From contig OX419762.1 of the NCBI GenBank assembly GCA_948567375.1, positions 42,203,034 through 42,267,033 of the forward strand: a stretch of DNA of 64,000 bases, in the 5' to 3' direction. This document shows positions 37,030 to 48,003 of the stretch, piece after piece. The stretch is from Lunularia cruciata. Lineage: Eukaryota; Streptophyta; Marchantiopsida; Lunulariales; Lunulariaceae. Below the pieces are notes generated by a model, which saw nothing but the letters and a program-made list of their open reading frames with translations, was not told the origin of the DNA and did no database searches. Positions within the stretch are counted from its first letter, which is position 1. Each line of letters starts with the position of its first letter. The translations under genes were made by a program, and so were the position numbers.

Positions 37030-37164
37030 GTTACTTGGTACCTTCCAAGTATTAGGTAATGTGCATGCCAAGTGGTGACTTCTAGAAGGAAGCTTCTTGG
37101 CTAGCTTAGCTTGCACACCAAGTAGGTGGCTTCTAGAAAGAAGCTTCACAACTAGCTTAGCTTG
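37030..37164 (+). repeat. minisatellite, left part (about 50-bp units)
   Basis: Two units of about 50 bp share CCAAGT, then GGTG-CTTCTAGAA-GAAGCTTC, then CTAGCTTAGCTTGCA. The array is cut by chromovirus 2 right after the second unit and continues at 44052. Confidence 0.75.
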
Positions 37165-37169
37165 CATAC

Positions 37170-37927
37170 TGTAATACTCCAAGGATAGGAGACTTGAAGA
37201 GAAACACACCATGAGAAACACACACTTTCACACTCAAACTCTGATGCCCCAAAGGAGCACCTTCTCTTTATTATATAGGCAAAGCGGATCTCTTCCAATG
37301 AAGCTCCACCATAAGATTAGGTACATAAATAGGTGACATGTCAGCAAGCTCCACCCTTGGATAATTACTTGGATGGGTGACATGTTGGTCCTGGTCCTAT
37401 CTGGTTGGTCAAACAAGCTTTGATTGGAGAGAATCTTTTAGAGAATCTTCTTGTAGGAATCTCAAAATCACGTGGGTGAGGTATCGTTGGAAAGCTCTTG
37501 ACAAGACAAAGCAGGGGGGAGGGAAGGCCAGGCTTTCTTCAATTTGCAGGGGAGGGAGTGTGGACATTTTTGAGGCCTAATTCATCTGTTTAGGCCTCCA
37601 AAATTGCCTTCAAAGATTTCAGGCATATTTCGGTTCCAACTCTATTAGTAGAAGTCCCTTTTTGGTGATACCTCTTTCTGATCTATTCAGTCCATCTTGT
37701 GTAACATTCTTCCAGATGTTACCAACCCAATTCTCACCTTCAAATCATATGTCTAGCTATTGGTTCTAAGGTTTTCAAATCTATTTCGGTTTTTTACCCT
37801 ATTAGTAGAAGTACCCTTTTGGTGATACTTCTATCTGATCTACTTTGACCATCATGTATAACATCATTCCAGATGTTACCAAACTGAATTTCACATCTAG
37901 ATCATATGGTTAGCTCTTGGTATTACA
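37170..37927 (-). repeat. 3' LTR of chromovirus 2
   Basis: 758 bp with TG...CA ends and 8-bp inverted termini (TGTAATAC/GTATTACA). It is the full-length reference for this LTR family in the window. Confidence 0.85.
37266..37279 (-). promoter_or_regulatory. LTR TATA box
   Basis: The element strand reads CCTATATAATAAAG. The same motif recurs in the other LTRs (for example near 29597-29610), so it is the likely core promoter of this LTR family. Confidence 0.45.
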
Positions 37928-37930
37928 AAC

Positions 37931-37944
37931 CTCCCTCCTTTTAA
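37931..37944 (-). other. polypurine tract of chromovirus 2
   Basis: The + strand reads CTCCCTCCTTTTAA, giving a purine run on the element strand directly beside the 3' LTR. This is the usual site for plus-strand priming in LTR retrotransposons. Confidence 0.65.
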
Positions 37945-38329
37945 GACGCAACGTACTCGTTGTGCAACTGTTGCTCAAATGCTTGCACCAACACCGGTGC
38001 ATGTGTCAAATTGGCAGCGAGTTCCCAGGTTGCTTCATAAAGGGGGTAACCTTTCCACTGGACAAGATAATCCACCCGTGGATGACAAGTACCACACATG
38101 CGTTTTTGGAGAATACACTCCACTTCATATTCCCCGTTGCCATCAACGAGTGTCGGACAAGGTCAAATGTCTTGTGTGGAATGACCCAAGCCTGATCGGG
38201 GAGCATATCTGTGTAGTAGGGAAACATGGAACACTGGATGAATCTTCATGTGTGGTGGTAGCTCAAGGTGATAGGCCATAGTGCCGACTCGACAGAGAAT
38301 TGAGAAAGGCCCAATAACACGAGGTCTGA
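37941..38329 (-). pseudogene. integrase C-terminus and chromodomain of chromovirus 2
   Basis: GPFSILCRVGTMAYHLELP and HPVFHVSLL mark the integrase tail. The chromodomain follows in another frame at 38123-37941, with DYLVQWKGYP, EATWE and NLTHAPV. Chromodomains in this family are thought to guide integration to marked chromatin. Confidence 0.85.
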
Positions 38330-39029
38330 TGTAATACTCCGAGGACAAGAGAAGAGAGAAAACACAGATTGCACACTCAAACATTCGATGCCCCAAGGGA
38401 GCACCTTCTCTTTATTATATAGACAAAGAAGATCTCCTCCAAGGAAGCTCCACCATAGGATTAGGGACACAGATAGGTGACATGTCAGCAAGCTCCACCC
38501 TTGGATTACTTACTTGGATGGGTGACCTGTCTGGTCTAGGTCCTATCTGGTTGGTCAAACAAGCTTTGACCGGAGGGAATCTTCATGTAGGAATCTCAAA
38601 ATCACATGAGTAAGGTACTATTGGAAAGCTCTCGACGAGACAAACCAGGGGGAGGTAAGGCTAGCTACATTTTTGAGGCCTAATTCATCCGTTTAGGCCT
38701 CCAAAATTGCCTTCAAAGATTTTAGGCATATTTCGGTTCCTACTCTATTAGTAGAAGTCCCCTTTTGGTGATACCTCTTTCTGATCTGTTTAGTCCATCA
38801 TGTGTAATATCCTTCAAGATGTTACCAAACCAATTCTCACCTTTAAATCATATGTCTAGCTATTGGTTCTAAGGTTCTCAAGTCTATTTCGGTTTCTTCC
38901 CTATTAGTAGAAGTACTCTTTTGGTGATACTTCTATCTGATCTATTTTGACCATCATGTATAACATCATTCTAGATGTTGCCAAACCAAATTTCACATCT
39001 AGATCATATGGCTAACCCTTGGTATTACA
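38330..39029 (-). mobile_element. solo LTR nested in the integrase of chromovirus 2
   Basis: 700 bp, TGTAATACTCC to GGTATTACA, flanked by the perfect duplication TCTGA (38325-38329 and 39030-39034). It splits the integrase C-terminal coding region and post-dates chromovirus 2. Confidence 0.9.
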
Positions 39030-39152
39030 TCTGAGCTTACAAGGTCCCACTAATGTGAGGTTGGTTGTTGATAGCCACACCTGATCCCCAACATTGAACT
39101 CCATGTGCCTACGGTGTGCATCAACATCCTACTTTTGGCAATTTTGTGCAAT

Positions 39153-39727
39153 CTATAATTTTTGCTTAGCGCTCTCCACCCCTTGTTGGATTTTAGAAAC
39201 AAATGTGTTGACTGTATCGACCTTGGTAACCACCGAACGGATCTTCATCAAGCTGGAAGGTGTGAAGAGATGCTCACCATACATGAGGAAGAACGGAATG
39301 ACTTGGGTGGATGCATTCACTGAATTGTTGTAAGCAAATTCTACCAACGGGAGTAGGGTGTCCCACCTCTCTTGCTCTTCTAAGGTGAAGCCGCGTAACA
39401 TGTCTTCAATAATGCAATTAACCAGCTCTGTTTATCCATCTGTTTGTAGGTGGTAAGTTGTGGACATGGCCAATTTGGTTTTGAAGAAACCAAAGAGGGT
39501 GCGCTAAAACAAACTCGTGAATTGAGTACCCCTATTGGTGATGAGTACTCGAGACAAGCCATGGTGAGAGAAGACTGCATCATGTATAATTGAGAAATTT
39601 GTGGAGCGGTCACCTCCTTGGTGGTAGGGCGTACATGAATCATTTTGCTCAGCTGGTCCACAAAGACCATGATAGAGTCAAATCTTGATGTAGTCTTGGG
39701 TAATTTACAAACGAGATCCATACACAC
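39153..39727 (-). pseudogene. integrase core of chromovirus 2
   Basis: Frame 39727-39380 holds MDLVCKLPKTTSRFDSIMV and FVDQLSKMIHV of the core. Frame 39401-39153 holds LPLVEFAYNNSVNAST and PFFLMYGEH. A frameshift separates the two. Confidence 0.85.
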
Positions 39728-39799
39728 TTGTTCCCAACATTGTGTAGGAGTGGAGAGAGGTTGTAGGAGCCCTGCAGAAGCTTGATTAGAAGCTTTGTT

Positions 39800-40030
39800 C
39801 TATAGTAAGCAATTGTGCACGTAGTCCATCACATCATTACTCATCTTGGGCCAATAGTAATGGCGCTGGATTGCATCCACGGTCTTGTCCACTCCAACAT
39901 GACTTGCAATGGCCGAATCATGATATTCCGCTAGAATGGTGGTGCACAATTCTGAAACATTTGGAATCCATAATCTGCCATCACAAAAGGTGAGTCCTTG
40001 GTTGCTAGTGACGCCTTTGGATGATTGCAC
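39800..40030 (-). pseudogene. integrase zinc-binding region of chromovirus 2
   Basis: The 76-codon frame has the HDSAIASHVGVDKT and YYWPKM signature of the Ty3/gypsy HHCC region. A stop codon falls within the Cys end. Confidence 0.8.
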
Positions 40031-40387
40031 TTCTACAATCTATGGATCAGTTTTTGTAGCCGCCAAAATCTCTAGCCAGAATTTAGGGTTAATCTGAACC
40101 TATGCCACCAAGTTGTTTGCCATTAGCATGCGGGTGAATGCATCTGCAAGTTGCTTCTTACCTTCAACGTAGTTGATTGTCATGTTAAAGCATTGTCGCC
40201 ACTCTGCCCATCAAATTTGGCGACAAGATAGATCATTCTACGTCTTGAGATAGACTAAGGGTTTGTGGTCTATCCCTACCACAAATGCCTTCTCGCCTAG
40301 ATAGTGCTTCCAATGCTTGGTTGCCATGATGATGGCCAACTCTACTTGTTTTGTGGTGTGGTAGTTACGCTTTACCGGTAACAACTT

Positions 40388-40930
40388 TCAAGAGAAATAT
40401 GCAATGGGATGCCATCCGTCATGCCACTCTTGTTGTAGGACTGCTCCGATTGCTACGCTTGATGCATTTGTAGCCAACTTGATTGGACGTTTTGGGTCAT
40501 ACCACTTCAAGATTGGTGCATGTAGCAAGGCGGCTTTCAATTCTTGAAAGGCCAACTCTTGTGCGGTTCCCCATGTCCACTTCTTCCTCTTGCCAAGGAG
40601 TGTTGTTAAAGGCTGTGCAACCTTGGAAAAGTCCTTGAAAAATTGACGATAGAATCCCATCAAACCCAAGAAGCTCTTGAGTTGAGTCTGAAATTCTAGG
40701 GCACTCCATTTTTGAATGACCTCTATTTATCTATCAATACTTGAATACCCTCTGCACTTACTCTATGCTCCAAGTAGTCTAATTCAGACTTGCCAAACTC
40801 ACACTTTGAGATTTTGGCATATAATCGATTTTGTCTTAGAATCTAGAAGACTTCTTGTAGATGTTGTTTGTGTTCCGTCATTGTACTACTATATACCAAG
40901 ATGTTATCAAGGAAGACAATGACAGACTTA
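40388..40930 (-). pseudogene. RT palm end and RNase H of chromovirus 2
   Basis: The RT active-site box at 40914-40903 reads FLDN, so the second catalytic Asp codon is Asn. Frame 40669-40388 carries MGLMGFYRQFFKDFSKVAQP and the RNase H start, where the first catalytic Asp also appears as Asn (KLATNAS). Confidence 0.8.
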
Positions 40931-41003
40931 TCCAAATATGGACAAAATATTTCATTCCTTAGACTCATGAAAGTGGCAAGTGTGTTGGTGAGACCAAAAG
41001 GCA

Positions 41004-41891
41004 TCACGAGATACTCAAAGTGGCCATACCTGTTTCAAAAAGTAGTCTTGTACACATCCTCTTTGCAATTTGGATTTGATTGTAATTGCTCTGTAAATCT
41101 AGTTTGGTGAAGTGTCTTGCTCCATTGAGTTGATTGAATAGATCATCCATGCGAGGTAAGGGGTATTTGTTCTTCACTGTTTGCTGATTGAGACCCCGAT
41201 AGTCAATGCACATGTGCATTATACCGTCTTTCTTCTTCACAAACAAGACCAAAGCCCCATATGGTGATATACTAGGTTGGATGAACCCTTTATGCAAAAT
41301 ATCCTCAATTTGATTCTTGCACTCCTCCAACTCATGAGTTGATAGGCGATATGGGGCCTTACAGTGAGGTGTCTTCCTCAAGAGTGTCTCACTTTTATGA
41401 TCTACTCTCCTTTTTGGTGGTAATCTTGAGGGTAGATCATCAGGAAAGACATCTTGAAACTCATTTATGACATCCTTCAATTTCTCAAGAATTTGTCCCT
41501 TGAGTTGTGCACTTTGGACTTCTCTTATTAGACCCATGAAACACCTATCAATCTTATAGATAATTGTTTTCCCTATGACATAGAGAGGCAATTCTTGCCT
41601 ATGTGATTTTTCTTTACCCCCAATGATCGACCATTGGTGGGTTCTCACTACTTTCTTCCTCCAATCTACCATAGGGTTGTAATGCTCCATCCATGGCATA
41701 CCAAAGATTGTATCATAACGAGCTAATTGTATCACTCGCCATTCAATTACTTCTTGATATTTTCCTATAGAGAGTGTTACATGCTTGGGTAATGATTCAA
41801 TCCTCTTTGTTTGTCCGTTAGGTAACTCTACTTCTTCACTCTCACCTCTCTCTAGATCCATTTCCAATCTTATTGCATTAGAGCAAGACAT
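41004..41891 (-). pseudogene. protease end and RT N-terminal half of chromovirus 2
   Basis: A 295-codon open frame, the longest in the window. Its first part ([14 protein letters not shown]) is the end of the retropepsin-like domain. The rest is RT fingers and palm: [33 protein letters not shown] and [11 protein letters not shown]. The final residues run out of frame before the active-site box. Confidence 0.9.
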
Positions 41892-42159
41892 GAATCTATT
41901 AACACTGTCACTTGATTGCCTTCTAGGACCCCATTCACTACAATCAATTGTGAGGTTGCCTTTTGGTACCTTTGTGCACTCGTCTTCTTCCTTCCCTCAC
42001 TTTTTTGCTTCCTTATTGAGCCAATAAGGCCGTGAGGTACATTTACTGGTGATCTTTGTTTTCCGAAGTGATTTCCACCTCCTCTTCTTCAATGCATCTC
42101 TCTATGTTGTTCAAAGATTGCTTGTATGAAGGTTGAGGGCCTTTGGGAAGTCGAGCACA

Positions 42160-42672
42160 ACAATTGGTAGATATATGCCCAATACGACCACAATTGTAAC
42201 AACGGCGTTGTTCTCCTCGAGTTCCTTCTCCTCGTGGGACTCCATCTCTCCGTTCTTTTACCCGTCCTTGTTCTCCTTGAAGCAGTCGTGCTTCTCGGTC
42301 TCAAAACCAAGGGTTGCCCAATTCTATCGGTATTGGTCCACCCATGGGTGGCATTTCTGCCCAATAATGTTGAGGTGGAACTACTCCTTCACCTCCACCT
42401 AATGCTCCTACTATTCTTTGCGCACAAGCAATAACTTCAAATATCGTGCGGGGATTTTGTACCATGACTTCTTGGTGAACCCGCTCCTTCAACCCTCGTT
42501 TGAAATTATCAAGAGCCTCTACTGGACTCATGTCGGTTATTGTGACTTGTAGATCTAGAAATGCCTCCACATACTCTTGTATACTATTCTTCTGTTTCAA
42601 TCCCCATAGTTGGATCCGAGCCATCTGCACATAATCCACCGATTGGAAATTCTTCAGCAATCCTTCTTGCAT
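42160..42672 (-). pseudogene. gag of chromovirus 2 with intact zinc knuckle
   Basis: Frame 42672-42301 matches the retrotransposon gag domain (SIQEYVEAFLDLQVTI, then VEALDNFKRGLKERV). The zinc knuckle at 42201-42160 is a perfect C-x2-C-x4-H-x4-C, but in another frame. Upstream gag pieces run to about 43590. Confidence 0.85.
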
Positions 42673-43701
42673 TGCTATCTATGTGACCTTCCTTCTCTCG
42701 GCCAACATGGATCGTTCCCAAGCGTCGTACCATGTGAGGGCTTTATCTGTCAAGTACCCACATGCAAACCCGCTTGCAACATGCTCGGTGATATCTGTTG
42801 AGAACAACCAAAAATATTGATTCATTCTCGAGATCTAGTTCTCCACTACTCCCATCGTATGCTGCTCCTTGTAAGGCTCGATGTTGCAGGTCTTCTTCAT
42901 CCGGAGTAGTAATGTGGCTTCATCATTGATAGGGTTTGTAGGCACAGGTGCCTCTCCAAGTACTTCAATTGTAGGTATTGGATTTTAAGACGACTCTTCT
43001 TCTTGCATTGCTTGATCATTCTTGAGGGTCTATGATTGACTTTGTAATGCCTCCATGGTCATCTTAATCTATCAAAATTTGTTCAACATCCCCTACATTC
43101 CTTGCACCAACTCCTGCAACTACGGATCCATAGTTCCTGTAACACTTGATTGCTTTACCCTAAACTTCAATAGAGAGTTAATATGATCACTTTGGAGGGC
43201 GTACAAACTATTGGAACTACCATTGGGACCTCATAAACTACCACTCGTTGGTAATATTCCTCACCAAAATTCCTGACCACGAAATCCCTAAACATCACTT
43301 TTGGTCTCACTACATAACAAATTTCTACTTGAGTGTTAAAAGGGAAAGGATTTGGGACATTCAAATCCATCACAACAAAATATAAATTGTCAAATCCCAC
43401 TCTCTATTGTAAATCACTACAGGCAAAATCACTGGGTTTGGCAAATTCATTACTGTATCCATGAACTCTGCTCCGAAGTGAAAAACCAAATACACACTCA
43501 CTTGCTCACGTTGAATGTACATAATCTTGATGTTCAATGGATTCAAGAACAGAAAGCGAGGCACTGGATATTGTCCTCTCGGAGCATCCATTCTATCCTC
43601 CTAATCTACCAACTACACCAGATTGTCTCTCCTCAAAATTACTCAGTCTCAGTAGCCCATGTTCTTCCAAGAGGGGTGATCTGCTCTCTTGGACAACACC
43701 T

Positions 43702-43713
43702 GCTCTAATACCA
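43702..43713 (-). other. primer-binding site of chromovirus 2
   Basis: The element strand reads TGGTATTAGAGC, one C>T change from the tRNA-iMet complement. It lies one base from the 5' LTR. Confidence 0.75.
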
Positions 43714-43714
43714 T

Positions 43715-44051
43715 TGTAATACTCCGAGGATAGGAGATGTGAAGAGAAACACACCATGAGAAACACACACTTTCACACTCAAACTTTTGGTGATACCTCT
43801 TTATGATCTATTCAGTCCATCTTGTGTAACATTCTTCCAGATGTTACCAACCCAATTCTCACCTTCAAATCATATGTCTAGCCATTGGTTCTAAGGTTTT
43901 CAAATCTATTTTGGTTTTCTACTCTATTAGTAGAAATACCCTTTTGGTGATACTTCTATCTGATCTATTTTGACCATCATGTATAACATCATTCCAGATG
44001 TTCCAAACTGAATTTCACATCTAGATCATATGGCTAGCTCTTGGTATTACA
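43715..44051 (-). repeat. 5' LTR of chromovirus 2, internally deleted
   Basis: Only 337 bp against 758 bp in its partner. The sequence jumps from CACTCAAACT to TTTGGTGATACC near 43784, removing about 421 bp that includes the TATA box. Confidence 0.85.
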
Positions 44052-44220
44052 CATACCAAGTAAGCGACTTCTAGAAGGAAGCTCCTTGAGAAGTTTTCCG
44101 GTTAGCTTTGCTTGCACTCTAAGAAGGCGGCTTTCAAGAAGTTTTTTGATAAGCTTCTCAAGAGCCTTGCATGCCTCCCTAAAATTACCAAAGCCTAAGC
44201 TCATGCTAGGCATTCAAATG
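44052..44220 (+). repeat. minisatellite, right part
   Basis: It continues the array from 37030-37164: CCAAGTAAGCGACTTCTAGA, then GAAGCTCC and TTGCTTGCACT, followed by a more diverged unit (GGCGGCTTTCAAGAAG). Confidence 0.65.
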
Positions 44221-46202
44221 TTTCCTCATTCAAGAGTCCTAATTTGATCTTTCACTTTGATCTTCCATTCTCTTATTTCTCTCCTCAATCTTTTACAATG
44301 TGTGCTCTATCAACAATTTCCATTTCAATTTCAATTGCATTTGGAGTGTGCCTTGTCATTGATTTCAAATAAACTTGCATTATGATTAATTAATGTTTAT
44401 GGGATATCCTATAATAGTAAAATTCCACATGTTACCATTTTCACCTCTTATAAGTTATTTTATGGCTATGAGAGACCTCCCATAAACCCTTTTTTGATCC
44501 CTTCACTTACCTCTTGTGAAAAAACACTTTACTTGATCCATACAAAACCCTAAAACCTCTAATGTTCCAATAGTTCATTGGCATGCTTTAGTCAAGCCTC
44601 CGTACTTCAAGAGCTTTCTAGACAACAAATCTGATTGGATTTTGTTGGAGATGGCCACAATCTGTAAACATAAACAAGTGATTTTCACAAAAAACAAAAG
44701 GTTTTTTTAGTATTTCCATATCTAGGGCTTAGTCTTGCATGTTTTTTGTCTAATAGGAACCAAATTTGAAGAGCTTTCTAACACAACCAATATCAACTAA
44801 ATTTCACATCTTAATTCAACAAAGTGGTTTATTATTTCTAGTTAGTCAACTCCATGGGGTTATTATCATATAAGCACTGAAAAAAATTAATTATTATTGA
44901 AGAATCAAAAATATTAACCAATGTATTTATATATTTTACAAAACTTTCATGCAAAGCTACAGAATAAGCTCCATTCTACTTTCAAACCTCATAGTAATGA
45001 AACATCTATAAAGAGATTCAACATCCTGTCTAATAATCAGTTCCCAAAATTAATTAAAATTTTATGTTCCTCTAATGTTTGTATAAATAAATTAAGGATA
45101 TAATATTATTAATTTTTCCTAACTATATGAAAAAATGACTGGATTCTAAATATAAGTCTTGTACTTGTGAATATTTTGTAATTAAGAGATATAATCTTGG
45201 CATCATAATATATTTTTTTATATAGATTCGTTATAACTAGGATAGATTTCTTCAAATGAAATTGAAAATCTAATGAGTATTGAAACGAACCTCAAAGTCC
45301 GTCCTTTTGTGTTGATCATAAAAAACTTAGCGAATAGGTTTTATCAAGAATAATTGAATTGAATTAAAAAACTATAAACGATACAATACCGAACAATTCT
45401 GTTATGAAAACTTACGCTAAAGGTTGAATTATATGAAATCCAAAGACACATGGCAACTGCCAGTTGAGGAAGGTTTTTCCTAATAATATCTAACAATATC
45501 TCTTAATCTTTAAGCGTTTCACTGTAAGTTGTATGGAACATGTTGATTAAACGTCCTTTAAAATCACCGAAATAAGACTCACATAAACCTTCCAGCCTAA
45601 TTTGTCAAGAAATTTTCAAATAAATAAACATAAACACTGCATACGATACAACCTAGTTACATGCAAAAGTAGCTGAAAGATATTTTATGCACACTGGAAA
45701 AAATCCACTTTATATAGAATAAATAAATCTAGAGTCTCAAGTAGATTCCAGTATCCTTGAACATATTCTACACAAAATCATTAACATTTTGGCATATACA
45801 TTTTAAAGAACGTAAACTTTATCTGAAATAAGTCAACAGTTTCTGTCTTGTCACTATTCCGAGATCGTATCTAATATAATCACCACCGTAGATTCCTATT
45901 TTATTCATAGCATAGCCAGGTCTCTTCAACATAGTACAGTACATTGCTCTCCTCCCTTTGCAACAGTTTAATTCTTGCAGGTGGTGAGTAATGAAATGTA
46001 CTGTAGCTCCATAACTCAGACTTTATACAGTACATACATACTGTATCAAGCTCAGCATTTCGTATAAATACCCAGCTGATACCCCGAGCAGCAGATTCCC
46101 TACAATGTGTTCAGCACATTTGATTATTGTGCAGCACAATAGTTGTTGTTTTTGACTATTTTATTTTCTTCCTGCTAAAACAAACATAAAGTATCATAGA
46201 AG
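44221..46202. other. AT-rich sequence without recognisable genes
   Basis: Only short ORFs are seen. Repeated GTACTGTA/TACAGTAC phrases occur around 45935-46045. No domain or repeat boundary could be assigned. Confidence 0.4.
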
Positions 46203-46537
46203 GTTTAACCGACTTCCACATTTGGCAATCCGACCTAACCGACAGTCAAGTTGGCAAAAAGACTTAATCGTACCCTAAGTGACATATGGTATGACGTGGC
46301 ATTCCCCGGGTATTAGGTGGCATGGAGGGAGCTAGTGCTGGCAACCATATTGCTTGACTCAAATTGTCCAACGCGGTTCCTCTTGGAAGCAATATGTGGT
46401 TGACTGTTTGTCTGTCTTATCTGTCATTGCCAGATAGACTGACGTGCCCCATCAATGCTCCAAGGGGGTCGGTTAAGTCTTTTTGCCAACTTGGTAGTTG
46501 ACCAAATGTAAGTGCCAAGTATGGGAGTGGGTTAAGT
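46203..46537. mobile_element. foldback/MITE-like element with ~70-bp inverted ends
   Basis: The ends 46203-46274 and 46466-46537 are inverted copies with a perfect core (CAAGTTGGCAAAAAGACTTAA) and weaker outer matches (TAACC-ACT-CCA and TTGGCA). Inside, CAACCATATTGCTT pairs with AAGCAATATGTGGTTG, so the whole 335 bp is a long imperfect palindrome. No coding capacity. Confidence 0.65.
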
Positions 46538-46566
46538 ATATCTCTGCATAAAGTTTCTCCACATTT

Positions 46567-46760
46567 TCAATTTCAGAAGTCAATTCTCCCCTTGGACTTC
46601 CGCAAAACTTTTCTATCAGATAGGATATGAAACTTGAGAAGGTTATGGAGTAGGTTTTTGGAATTCTTAACCTCTTCATTTCAATTTCAGAAGTGAAATT
46701 GGAAATTCCAGCCAAGCTTTTCTATTGGACAGGGTATGAAACTTGAGAAGCTTATTAGTA
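46567..46760 (+). repeat. tandem duplication (~110 bp)
   Basis: TCAATTTCAGAAGT and, further on, TATGAAACTTGAGAAG occur twice in the same order, about 110-114 bp apart. The copies have diverged. Confidence 0.7.
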
Positions 46761-47160
46761 TGGGTTTCAAAGTCTAGACCTTTAAGACTTCAAGGATAAG
46801 CATTGTTCTATTAAATGTCATGAGACTGCACATCAGGATTAGAGCCATCCCATTGGAGACCATAGAACACAATTGTCTTGGTTCCTAATTAAACCACGCC
46901 TAATCTTTTTGATTTTGATGTAAGGAACTATAGTGGCGAATACTTCTCTCCTATTGTATTCATGGGTATTTAGCACTAATACTGAGTGCAGATATTGGAA
47001 TTCCTTGGACAACGGGTAAGGACAAGAATCTATTATCTACATACATAGCGTTGCAACAAATTTTGTAGCACATTAAAGCAAAGGTTTGGTCTGCATTGTA
47101 TGCATTCATCTTCTAAACTGTGTATTCATTAGAAGACACCAATGTCAAGTAAAGGAAAAA

Positions 47161-47252
47161 GGCTACCACATAGAACACATGAAGGATGGGAAGACCCATC
47201 AAGCCGTACAAGGGACAGACAAAAGAGGTAAAATGGGGCTAGGCTCCAATAG
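47161..47252 (+). repeat. copy of the ~95-bp dispersed repeat family
   Basis: It carries TAGAACACATGAAGGATGGG, CATCAAGCCGTACAAGGGA and GGTAAAATGGGGCTAGG, in the same order as at 54038-54130. Confidence 0.8.
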
Positions 47253-47282
47253 TAATGATATGAGAAATCTTCCATACCGCAC

Positions 47283-48003
47283 CTAAGATATCCGAGAGCT
47301 ATGCAAGTCATAAGGTCTACAAACCATTGGAGCATCCAAAGAAACATCTCCTAGAGTGCTTGCTCTCCTATGGATTGCACCAGCCAATGCTCTCTGTAGA
47401 GCAATATGCACACGTTGTCTACAATATGCAACAAAGTATGAGAGTGAGAGTGGTACCCCATGGTGTTTAATATGATAAGCTCTTGAGTACTTCCTAAAAA
47501 ATGTATCAAACGTTGTGTCAAACGTTGTGTCCATCACTCCATATAATTCCAAGGCTAGAGGAACAAAGAGATGACCTCGCTGCATACCCCTATACTTGGA
47601 GACCTTATCCTCGCCGCCCATCCAAGAGGATGAGTAATCACTCCCTCCACAATTGCATCACGTGTAGGGTCTGTAACCACAACATATGCCATTATAACCT
47701 CATCATCTTGGACCAAGTATAAGTTTGCTCTAACATGTGTCATCTGCAAAGAATATGATCACTCCTCCAAGCAAGGTATCTACTCTCTCGTGCCATAGAA
47801 AACACTATATCCTTGATGACATCATGGGTAGCTATCCTCTGTTCTCCGAAAGGACAACATGTCATATGGATTGTTGATGCATCTAGTGTAGAACCACACT
47901 CATAAGTGAGTAACAAGGATGCATACGGGTGGATCAAACCTAGACAGAACCTCATTGATGTAGAGGAGGTGGATGGTGCAAATCGGAATGCCCTAATGCA
48001 CAA
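47283..48003 (-). pseudogene. fragment resembling a retroelement-encoded C-terminal domain
   Basis: Three minus frames in order (48003-47740, 47749-47555, 47621-47283) carry STLDASTIHMTCCPFG with a later HD, then VVVTDPTRDAI, then KYRGMQRGHLFVPLALELYG and FVAYCRQRVHIALQRALAGA. From memory, this set of phrases recurs in the region downstream of reverse transcriptase in many plant repeat proteins. I cannot name the element class with certainty. Frameshifts show that it is dead. Confidence 0.45.

Larger units (their letters stand above)
37170..44051 (-). mobile_element. chromovirus 2 (Ty3/gypsy with chromodomain)
   Basis: A 6882-bp insertion bounded by TGTAATAC and GTATTACA and flanked by the perfect 5-bp duplication CATAC (37165-37169 and 44052-44056). 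Order on -: 5' LTR (43715-44051), primer site, gag, protease-RT, RNase H, integrase, chromodomain, polypurine tract, 3' LTR (37170-37927). A 700-bp solo LTR is nested at 38330-39029. Coding frames are broken, but less so than in chromovirus 1. Confidence 0.9.

Noticed and set aside
29500-44051. A CRISPR-like array suggested by repeated GGTGATAC/ATCTGATC phrases
   Set aside because: The phrases are parts of LTR copies of the same family, not short repeats with unique spacers, and the genome is eukaryotic.
37170-44051. Endogenous pararetrovirus instead of a retrotransposon
   Set aside because: LTRs, a tRNA-iMet primer site, integrase, a chromodomain and a 5-bp target duplication all mark a Ty3/gypsy chromovirus. 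No movement or coat protein is seen.
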